NCBI RefSeq assembly: GCF_003991195.1
Contig: NZ_RCWL01000013.1
Location: 25,232 to 89,231 of the forward strand
Length of the DNA: 64,000 bases
From: Gynurincola endophyticus
GTDB lineage: Bacteria > Bacteroidota > Bacteroidia > Chitinophagales > Chitinophagaceae
Reading direction: 5' to 3'
This document shows, one piece after another, positions 47,900 through 54,378 of this stretch; position 1 is the stretch's first letter, and every line of letters starts with the position of its first letter. Made by a program: the position numbers and the translations under genes. The notes beneath the pieces are model-generated. The model did not search any database and had not been told where the DNA came from. It saw nothing but the letters and a program-made list of their open reading frames with translations.

Positions 47900-49267
47900 A
47901 TGAAATATTTAATCATATTAATTGTATTGTTCCCTTTAAAAACGTTTGCTTGTTCAGCATTTTTCTGTGATGGGAAAACCAGGTATCTGGCTAAAAATTT
48001 TGATTGGAGCACAGGGCAAGGGTATATCATTAAAAATATAGCAGGACAAAAAAAGTTTGCTTACGGACTAAGAGGTTCAAATCAGGCTAACTGGACGTCT
48101 GAATTTGGGTCAATCACCTTTAATCAGATCGGAAAAGAGTTTCCCTATGGTGGGATAAATGAAAAAGGATTGGTGGTTGAACAATTATGGATGTCGGAAA
48201 GTATCTATCAGGATAATAAAAATCAAACTATTTCCGAGCTGGAATGGATACAATACCAACTGGATAATTATTCATCAGTTGAGGAAGTTATTTCAAATCT
48301 GAATAATCTGACAATAAAACCTATTGCTACCATTCATTATTTTGTTGCTGATAAAAACGGTCATTCTGCTGTGATTGATTTTGTAGATGGAAAATCTGTG
48401 GTCAGCAGAAAGTCTGAAAAAAGTCAGGTAATAACTAATGAAACATTGTTGGATTCTGAGAGATATTTTGATCTGCATAAATCGAAAATTGATAAAGATT
48501 CAAGAACTCACTTCGACAGGTATTGCCAGATAAAAAATAGTTTATCAAATATCGAAATTGAAAATGCTGATCAGGCTTTTGAAATTTTGAGCAACAGTGC
48601 TGAAAGTAAAGAGCATTACAAAACTTATTGGACTGTTGTTTACGATTTAACTAACCTGGAAGTGTACTTTAAATCATTCAACAATAAAACTGTTAAACAA
48701 TTTAAGTTATCGGAAATAAATTTTAATGCTGATCCGGAGGCTTCTGCTATTAATCAGGATTTTTTTAAATTGGAAAATTACTCTTTTGAAATGAATAAAG
48801 TGCTGTTTACAACGTCTATGAAAATGATGGGGTTAAAAGTTGATGAAGCATTAGGAGCGATGCACCAGATAACACCAGATCAACATAGAATCGATAAAAT
48901 TTTTCAGGAAAATTATATTGATTTGAAAATTACTTTCCTTTCGAAATCTGTGCAAGGGAATATCTACTATACACTGATGCAAGGCGAAAATAATTTCAAC
49001 AGAAGAAACGGTATAAAAAGCGGTATATTTCCGATACAGAAAAACGAAACGCATAAAATGATTTATGTAATGCCCAGAGGAGAGTTTGCTTTAGCGTGTT
49101 TTCTTGATGCGAATCTCGACAATAAAATGGATACAAAATTTTTTGGAATACCTAAGAATTATGGTTTTTCGCTAAATAGAAGAGGCATTTTGGGAACACC
49201 TCCCCGGTACAAAAACGCAAAGATTTCTTTACAAGAAGATACGGAAATAATAGTAAAAATCAAATAA
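47900..49267 (+). CDS. Choloylglycine-hydrolase-like Cys-Ntn amidase fused to DUF2141
   Basis: A 455-residue protein. The signal peptide (1-17) ends directly before Cys18 (KTFA-CSAFF), so signal cleavage would expose the N-terminal nucleophile of an Ntn hydrolase. Support includes NFDWSTGQG (general Asp of the bile-salt-hydrolase/penicillin-acylase group), GGINEKGLVVEQLW and DKNGHSAVIDFVDG. Residues about 340-455 look like DUF2141 (GNIYYTLMQGENNF, MPRGEFALACFLDANLDNKMDT, GIPKNYGFS). It should hydrolyse a linear amide, for example an acyl-amino acid or lactone, in the periplasm. I used the ATG at 47900 because it fits the signal peptide and nucleophile position. Confidence 0.85.
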   Translation: MKYLIILIVLFPLKTFACSAFFCDGKTRYLAKNFDWSTGQGYIIKNIAGQKKFAYGLRGSNQANWTSEFGSITFNQIGKEFPYGGINEKGLVVEQLWMSESIYQDNKNQTISELEWIQYQLDNYSSVEEVISNLNNLTIKPIATIHYFVADKNGHSAVIDFVDGKSVVSRKSEKSQVITNETLLDSERYFDLHKSKIDKDSRTHFDRYCQIKNSLSNIEIENADQAFEILSNSAESKEHYKTYWTVVYDLTNLEVYFKSFNNKTVKQFKLSEINFNADPEASAINQDFFKLENYSFEMNKVLFTTSMKMMGLKVDEALGAMHQITPDQHRIDKIFQENYIDLKITFLSKSVQGNIYYTLMQGENNFNRRNGIKSGIFPIQKNETHKMIYVMPRGEFALACFLDANLDNKMDTKFFGIPKNYGFSLNRRGILGTPPRYKNAKISLQEDTEIIVKIK

Positions 49268-49386
49268 TTTACCAGTTTAAATAGGATATAACAGGCACGA
49301 ATAGTCATAAATTCTTTAAAAGAATATTATTTCCTTAAAAAGATATTTTCCTGAGCAAAATCAGTATCAGGTATGCCACAGATCAG

Positions 49387-49473
49387 TTTTCGCAAACATT
49401 GGTGTATCTATATTTGTGACGGCTATAAAGGGTTACATTGGTGAAGGTCAGGCGTTTAGTCTGACCTTCTTTT
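49387..49473 (+). promoter_or_regulatory. Short promoter-to-terminator unit (possible small RNA)
   Basis: TATATTTG at 49409-49416 matches the -7 element, with TTTT (49387-49390) 18 bases upstream as a weak -33. A hairpin GAAGGTCAG/CTGACCTTC (49443-49451 and 49461-49469) plus TTTT follows, so a transcript of roughly 50 nt is possible. The hairpin could also be the terminator of the Ntn-hydrolase gene. Confidence 0.4.
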
Positions 49474-49510
49474 ATTTACAAAGATCATGTTTTAATCTGA
49501 TGTAAATCAG

Positions 49511-49540
49511 TTTGTTATGTTTTCTTTGTTTTTATATTTG
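49511..49540 (+). promoter_or_regulatory. Promoter of RNA candidate copy 1
   Basis: TTTG (49511-49514), 18 bases, TATATTTG (49533-49540). This is an essentially perfect match to the Bacteroidota primary-sigma promoter (TTTG, about 19 bases, TAnnTTTG). No open reading frame starts downstream within 300 bases on this strand. Confidence 0.65.
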
Positions 49541-49545
49541 CATTG

Positions 49546-49654
49546 CAATTGACAGTAGAAGTGGTGTTGATGTTAACGTCCTACAAATCCAAGTCCTGAA
49601 AGTCCATTCAATATCCTAAAAACAAAGAGAATGTCGACGCCACTTTTTGTCAAT
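49546..49654 (+). ncRNA. Structured RNA candidate, copy 1
   Basis: AGTGGTGTTGATGT (49560-49573) pairs with ATGTCGACGCCACT (49631-49644) over 14 bp, including four G-U pairs. The stem extends outward (ATTGAC 49548-49553 with GTCAAT 49649-49654) around a short internal loop containing a T5 run. The loop is single-stranded in appearance and has five UCC motifs. A promoter lies just upstream. A paralogue is at about 49862-49970. The family is not recognised. Confidence 0.5.
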
Positions 49655-49848
49655 ATCTTTTCTACTCTCTTCAGATACCTCATTTTCAATACTCCATAAC
49701 ATCTTACCATTTATCTGGTGACATTTACGTATTATAATACTGTACTTCATTTTCCCATCTGCTGATATGACCGGTGTTCTCGTTTGATGGTTATGAAGAT
49801 CATGTTTGGCGGTGATGGAAGTCAATGGAATCAACGTTTCGGGCATGG

Positions 49849-49970
49849 TATATTTGTATCACAATTGACAGTACGAGTGGTGTTGATATGACGCGTCTGA
49901 AAGTCCAAATCCTACAGAAATCCGTTCAATATCCTACAGCAAAAAACGCATGTCGGCACCACTTTTTGTC
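49849..49970 (+). ncRNA. Structured RNA candidate, copy 2, with -7 element
   Basis: TATATTTG (49849-49856) precedes a repeat of the copy-1 element. AGTGGTGTTGATAT (49876-49889) pairs with ATGTCGGCACCACT (49950-49963), with three G-U pairs, extended inward by GCGT/ACGC (49893-49896 and 49946-49949). The loop repeats UCC motifs and shares TTCAATATCCTA (49925-49936) exactly with copy 1 (49607-49618). A T5 run follows. No good -33 element is seen. It ends about 25 bases before the small gene at 49993, so it may be its leader. Confidence 0.45.
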
Positions 49971-49992
49971 ATCAACCATTTACCTCACCAAT

Positions 49993-50343
49993 ATGATAAT
50001 ATATTCCATACATGAATTTCAAAAAGATTGTGATCGTCTGATTCAGAAACAATATCCTTACCTGAGAATGATAATGCGGCAAAAGGGAAATCCTTTTCAT
50101 ACACAATCGAAGTTAAATGTTTGGAGACGGAGTTATTCTGTTTTTGAGCTCAATGATATTGGGGCCGGTGAGGCAGATTCTATCGAATCGTTTGTAAAGC
50201 AAGCTGATCTTTTATGGGGAATAGAGGTGACCGTTTTACGAAGAATGAGAAACACCTGGTTGCCTGTTAAACATACGGGCCATCTTAGTTTTGAACAACA
50301 GAACAAGATTGGTCTGGAAATGGCTTTATCGGAAATGTTATGA
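49993..50343 (+). CDS. Hypothetical protein, 116 residues
   Basis: I do not recognise this protein. It is 116 residues, mixed alpha/beta in appearance, with no signal peptide or membrane span. It contains basic and aromatic stretches (QKQYPYLRMIMRQKG, LNVWRRSYSVFELNDIG) and a C-terminal helical part (LSFEQQNKIGLEMALSEML). The frame is open further upstream to 49825, but that part runs through the RNA-like repeat, so I place the start at ATG 49993. It lies about 25 bases after RNA candidate copy 2, which may regulate it. Confidence 0.6.
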   Translation: MIIYSIHEFQKDCDRLIQKQYPYLRMIMRQKGNPFHTQSKLNVWRRSYSVFELNDIGAGEADSIESFVKQADLLWGIEVTVLRRMRNTWLPVKHTGHLSFEQQNKIGLEMALSEML

Positions 50344-50361
50344 TTGATTTTTTAGTTTTAC

Positions 50362-50400
50362 TTCAGGAGTCAGATGATTTCATCCGGCTCCTGAATATTT
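50362..50400. terminator. Terminator between convergent genes
   Basis: An 8-bp stem TTCAGGAG/CTCCTGAA (50362-50369 and 50388-50395) encloses a nested GATGA/TCATC pair. It lies between the 116-residue gene and the convergent REC-CRP gene. Confidence 0.75.
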
Positions 50401-50457
50401 ATTGCTGATAAGCCCCCCATCATTTACCACACTTAATTAAAAATTATTAATTCTTCA

Positions 50458-51513
50458 CTAATAAAGGAGGTGCTCTAATTTATCCAGACTGGTAATTCTT
50501 ATTTTTCCTTCTTTAATTTCAATCAATTTTTCAGATTTGAAATCACTCAGTGTTCTGATCAGTGATTCGGTAGCAGTACCCACATATTGTGCGATATCTT
50601 CGCGGGAGATGTCAATCTGATCTGCATTATTTTGTTGATTGAATTTATTATAAATATCAATTAATGCTTTGGCAATACGTTTTCTGAGCGAATCGTATGC
50701 AAGGTTCAGTAAACGGTCTTCTTTTTCTTTTACATCTTTCGAAATCAGCTTGATGAATTTAGTAGCGATTTGCAGGTCGTTGTAAACGGTTGTTACAAAA
50801 TTTTCTTTCGGAATAAAAGCAATGGTTGCCTCTTCCAATATTTCAGCTGTTTCATCGTAGGTTTCATCTTCGAGTAAGGAGAGGTGCCCGATATAGTCGC
50901 CCGCGCTATATAAATTGGTAATATATTCTTTACCGTCATCGTTGGTTTTGAAAGTTTTGATCTTTCCTGATTTCAGGTAATAAAGATATTTAGGGCGTTT
51001 ACCTTCAGAATAGAGGATTCGTTTTTTTGAAATCGTTTCGGTATCGTATCTCTCCGGATCGAGCATTACCATGCCCGAATCTTCAAGGTCTTTCATCATC
51101 TGAGAAGCACCGTGATTTGAATGCTCGTAGGATGCATTTATGATATTCACTTTTTTGAGGCGAATTTCAATCGCCTTTAATAGTTCAATATCATCAAATG
51201 GTTTGGTGATATAGTCGTCAGCTCCCATTTCCATTCCTTTTCTGAAGTCGCCTCTTTCAGTTTTGGCAGTCAGAAAAATAAATGGAATACTTTCAGTATC
51301 AGTGTTTTTCTTTAATAGATGTAGTACTCCGTATCCGTCCAGGTCGGGCATCATGATATCACAAACAATCAGGTCGGGTTTTTCTTTGATAGCCAGGTCC
51401 ACACCCGATTTTCCATTTTCTGCAGTAACCGTATGATAACCCGCCAATGATAAAATTTCAGCGGTATTTTCTCTGATATCCGTATTGTCGTCAATAACTA
51501 AGATTTTTTGCAT
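50458..51513 (-). CDS. Response regulator fused to CRP/FNR-type sensor and DNA-binding domains
   Basis: A 351-residue fusion. The receiver domain (1-120) has phospho-acceptor Asp52 (IVCDIMMPDLDG) and YITKPF. A cNMP-binding-type beta-roll covers about 165-260 (YLYYLKSGKIKTFKT, GDYIGHLSLLEDETYDETAEI). A CRP-type winged helix is at about 290-350 (ISREDIAQYVGTATESLIRTLSDFKSEKLI). It has no Fe-S cysteine cluster, so oxygen sensing would have to come through phosphorylation. It is divergent from ccoI across a 138-base region holding candidate CRP/FNR half-sites, so it is the likely regulator of the cbb3 block. A partner kinase is not adjacent; the PAS kinase at 60355-61923 is a candidate. Confidence 0.9.
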   Translation of the reverse strand: MQKILVIDDNTDIRENTAEILSLAGYHTVTAENGKSGVDLAIKEKPDLIVCDIMMPDLDGYGVLHLLKKNTDTESIPFIFLTAKTERGDFRKGMEMGADDYITKPFDDIELLKAIEIRLKKVNIINASYEHSNHGASQMMKDLEDSGMVMLDPERYDTETISKKRILYSEGKRPKYLYYLKSGKIKTFKTNDDGKEYITNLYSAGDYIGHLSLLEDETYDETAEILEEATIAFIPKENFVTTVYNDLQIATKFIKLISKDVKEKEDRLLNLAYDSLRKRIAKALIDIYNKFNQQNNADQIDISREDIAQYVGTATESLIRTLSDFKSEKLIEIKEGKIRITSLDKLEHLLY

Positions 51514-51577
51514 AAGCTCATGCTGATTTTCGTCTGGTAAAAGTACAAAGTATATCAGAATAAGTGGTGACTAAAAT

Positions 51578-51651
51578 CATGAAAATCGGTGATGGTGCTC
51601 ATGAAACCGGTGAAAATCAGCCACTAATTTTGACCTATCAAATGTTGATAT
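51578..51651. promoter_or_regulatory. Operator-like elements upstream of ccoI
   Basis: Between the divergent REC-CRP and ccoI genes are: a 22-base-period direct repeat (CATGAAAATCGGTGA at 51578 and CATGAAACCGGTGA at 51600); a TGA-TGGTGC-TCA site (51590-51601), the core spacing of CRP/FNR operators; and a palindrome TATCAA-ATG-TTGATA (51636-51650) directly before the ccoI start. Confidence 0.45.
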
Positions 51652-54036
51652 ATGGAGGTAGCTGTTACAACCTGTTATCATTGTGGTTTAGATTGTGTCG
51701 CTGAAGAAATTCATTACGACGATCATCAGTTTTGTTGCGAAGGCTGCAAAATGGTGTATCAGTTGTTGAATGAACATGACCTGTGTACCTATTACAATCT
51801 GAACGACAATCCGGGTAAACAGCAAAAGATTAAGGTAAGAGAAGATAAATTTACTTTTTTAGAACAAGATAAAATTCAGCAAAACCTCATCCATTTTCAG
51901 GATGAAACTAAGGCTCATGTTGATTTTTATTTACCTCAGATACATTGCAGTTCTTGTTTATACCTGCTCGAACATCTTCATAAACTGAATGATGGTATCG
52001 TTAGCGCGCGGGTAAATTTTGCCAAAAAAGAAGTGAGTATTGTTTTTTTGAAAGAAAAAACAACATTGAGAACCGTGGCCGAATTGTTAACTTCTATTGG
52101 TTATGAACCTTATATCAGCTTAAATCAGTTACAACAACAACCTGCCAATTATCAAAAAGGGTTGATCTACAAATTGGGTGTTGCAGGATTCTGTTTTTCT
52201 AATATCATGTTGATGAGTTTTCCCGAATACCTCGGTTTAGAAGATTCAGAACAAAACTTACAAAACGTTTTCAGAACCATCATCTTTGTACTGGCAATAC
52301 CTGTATTTTTTTACAGCGCTCAACCCTTTTTTATTTCCGGCTGGAAGGCATTAACGAAAAGGTTTCTGAATATTGATGCCCCGATTGCGTTGGCAGTACT
52401 GGTTACTTATGCGCGAAGTGTATATGAAGTACTGAGTGGTACTGGTGCGGGTTATTTTGACTCAATGTCGGGAATTGTTTTTTTTATGTTAGCAGGCAGG
52501 GTGGTACAACAAAGAACTTACGATCAGTTAACTTTTGATCGCGACTTTACTTCTTATTTTCCTATTGCCGTAGAAGTAATAAAGAAAAATCTTACTGTTC
52601 CTACCGCGTTACCGGATATTAAAGTGGGTGATACCTTGTTGATTCATAATGAAGAACTAATTCCTTGTGACGGAATGCTGGTAAAAGGCAGAGGCCATAT
52701 TGATTATAGTTTTGTAACAGGAGAATCTGCACCGGTTACTAAAGAAATGGGTGAGCTTGTATATGCGGGCGGAAAACAGGTGGGAGGGAATGTAGAAATG
52801 CTGGTAATGCGTGAAGTTACCCAGTCGTATCTGACCCGTTTATGGACAAATGACGATTCTGCTGCTGATGAAATAAAAGGGTTATCTTTTTTACATGGTA
52901 TCAGTAAATGGTTTACAGTGGTGGTTTTTGCCATTGCTATATTAGGTGCAGCCTATTGGGCCTGGGCAGATCCGTCAAAAATATTAAATGTAGTAACAGC
53001 AGTATTGATAGTAGCCTGTCCGTGTGCACTATTATTGGTAGGAAGTTTTACCAATGGAAATATTCTTCGCATATTAGGCAGAAATAAATTTTACCTGAGA
53101 AATGCACAGGCTATAGAAGAAATAGAAAAGGTAAATCATATTGTATTCGATAAAACCGGAACCTTAACCACCAGCATAAAACAGAAAGTAGAGTGGGAGG
53201 GAGCAATGTTAAGTTGGGAAGATGAGTCGATGATTTGTTCCCTGGCCATTCAATCTACACACCCTATGAGCAGGGCCATTGCAAAACACTTTATCAAGTT
53301 TGATAAAATGAATGTTACAGGCGTGGTAGAAATTCCCGGTAAAGGAGTAAGCGGATATATTGATGGAAACTACGTTCAACTGGGCTCTCGTCAATGGATT
53401 CAAACCTCTGAGCTTGATAACAAAAAAGCATTATCGGAAGTACTCGTTGCAATCAACCACAAGTATATCGGTCGATTTATTATTTCTAATCAGTTTAGAG
53501 AGGGATTATCTCCAACCCTCTCTTTTTTAAAAAAGAATTACAAAATCTCTGTGATTTCGGGTGATTCAGACAAAGATGAACCGTTTTTGCGTGAATTACT
53601 GGGAGAAAAGGCAATTTTAAAATTTCAACAACAACCTGAAGACAAGCTTAAATATATTAAATCTGTACAAGACGAAGGCGACCATGTAATGTTCATGGGA
53701 GACGGATTGAACGACGCAGGGGCATTGAAACAGAGTAATGTGGGTATTGCTATTGCGGAGAATTCAAACAATTTCACTCCCGCAAGTGACGCCATACTGG
53801 AAGCCGGTTCATTTAACCGTATGCCTGTGTTTATTAAGATGAGTAAAGCCAACAAAGTTATTATCATTATTACATTTATTGTATCTGTTGTTTATAATGT
53901 AATCGGAATCTATTTTGCCTTGAAAGGTGTATTAAGTCCTATGATTGCAGCTATTCTAATGCCTTCAAGCAGTTTAAGTATTTTACTACTAACCTACGGT
54001 GCCAGTAATCTCCTGGCCAAAAAATGGAAATTATGA
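51652..54036 (+). CDS. ccoI: Copper-exporting P1B-type ATPase for cbb3 assembly
   Basis: A 794-residue heavy-metal P-type ATPase. The N-terminal Cys-rich zinc-ribbon-like segment (CYHCGLDC, CCEGCKMVYQLL) is characteristic of CcoI/FixI. An HMA domain has metal ligands Cys99 and Cys102 (IHCSSC). Membrane spans include the CPC metal site at 456-458. The phosphorylation motif DKTGT starts at Asp500, and MFMGDGLNDAGALKQSNVGIA is the hinge. It moves Cu(I) across the inner membrane for the cbb3 catalytic subunit. It is first in the block and is followed by a terminator before ccoS, so it may be transcribed apart from ccoNOQP. Confidence 0.95.
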   Translation: MEVAVTTCYHCGLDCVAEEIHYDDHQFCCEGCKMVYQLLNEHDLCTYYNLNDNPGKQQKIKVREDKFTFLEQDKIQQNLIHFQDETKAHVDFYLPQIHCSSCLYLLEHLHKLNDGIVSARVNFAKKEVSIVFLKEKTTLRTVAELLTSIGYEPYISLNQLQQQPANYQKGLIYKLGVAGFCFSNIMLMSFPEYLGLEDSEQNLQNVFRTIIFVLAIPVFFYSAQPFFISGWKALTKRFLNIDAPIALAVLVTYARSVYEVLSGTGAGYFDSMSGIVFFMLAGRVVQQRTYDQLTFDRDFTSYFPIAVEVIKKNLTVPTALPDIKVGDTLLIHNEELIPCDGMLVKGRGHIDYSFVTGESAPVTKEMGELVYAGGKQVGGNVEMLVMREVTQSYLTRLWTNDDSAADEIKGLSFLHGISKWFTVVVFAIAILGAAYWAWADPSKILNVVTAVLIVACPCALLLVGSFTNGNILRILGRNKFYLRNAQAIEEIEKVNHIVFDKTGTLTTSIKQKVEWEGAMLSWEDESMICSLAIQSTHPMSRAIAKHFIKFDKMNVTGVVEIPGKGVSGYIDGNYVQLGSRQWIQTSELDNKKALSEVLVAINHKYIGRFIISNQFREGLSPTLSFLKKNYKISVISGDSDKDEPFLRELLGEKAILKFQQQPEDKLKYIKSVQDEGDHVMFMGDGLNDAGALKQSNVGIAIAENSNNFTPASDAILEAGSFNRMPVFIKMSKANKVIIIITFIVSVVYNVIGIYFALKGVLSPMIAAILMPSSSLSILLLTYGASNLLAKKWKL

Positions 54037-54039
54037 GTA

Positions 54040-54070
54040 AAGCACATGACGCAAGTCATGTGCTTTTTTA
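54040..54070 (+). terminator. Terminator after ccoI
   Basis: A perfect 11-bp stem AAGCACATGAC/GTCATGTGCTT with a GCAA tetraloop (54040-54065) and a T-run to 54070. Confidence 0.92.
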
Positions 54071-54144
54071 TTCCTCTGTCTGCTGCCTGATTAAAATCAC
54101 TTCCCACACTGTATCAGATCATTTTACACACCTGTGACAAAATT

Positions 54145-54152
54145 TAGCTTTG
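54145..54152 (+). promoter_or_regulatory. -7 promoter element of ccoS-ccoN
   Basis: TAGCTTTG matches TAnnTTTG. TTTT at 54122-54125, 19 bases upstream, is a near match to the -33 element. The start of ccoS is 20 bases downstream. Confidence 0.55.
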
Positions 54153-54172
54153 TTCTATAATTCTATGTTACT

Positions 54173-54346
54173 ATGGGTGTAATAATATTATTGTTGTTAG
54201 TCAGTATTTCAGTAGCTGCCATTTTTCTGGGAGCCTTTATCTGGAATGTGAAATCAAAACAATATGAAGACGAATATTCGCCACCGATCAGAATGCTTTT
54301 CGACGATGCTCCTCCCAAAAAAGAAACAACCGAATCTTCTAAATAA
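54173..54346 (+). CDS. ccoS: cbb3 oxidase maturation protein CcoS
   Basis: A 57-residue protein that I translated from the sequence. A single N-terminal membrane span (VIILLLLVSISVAAIFLGAFIW) is followed by the short family tail with SKQYEDEYSPPIRMLFDD; CcoS proteins carry a W-x-x-x-x-x-QY/QFDD motif here. It is needed for cofactor insertion into the cbb3 oxidase. It lies between ccoI and ccoNO, 32 bases before the latter, and probably shares its transcript. Confidence 0.9.
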   Translation: MGVIILLLLVSISVAAIFLGAFIWNVKSKQYEDEYSPPIRMLFDDAPPKKETTESSK

Positions 54347-54378
54347 AAGTTACCTACAAATCCGAAACTATAGTTTTT

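Noticed and set aside
49616..49846. 76-codon minus-strand frame between the two RNA copies
   Set aside because: It overlaps the 3' stem of RNA copy 1 and the promoter region of copy 2, has no recognisable domain or promoter, and is probably chance.
49546..49970. MITE or retron ncRNA as explanation for the repeated stem-loops
   Set aside because: No reverse transcriptase or transposase is nearby, no clear target-site duplications were seen, and arm differences are of the G-U type expected for RNA rather than random TIR decay. Not fully excluded.
54043..54062. TGA-CGCAAG-TCA as a CRP/FNR site after ccoI
   Set aside because: It is part of the perfect stem and tetraloop of an intrinsic terminator, which explains the symmetry.
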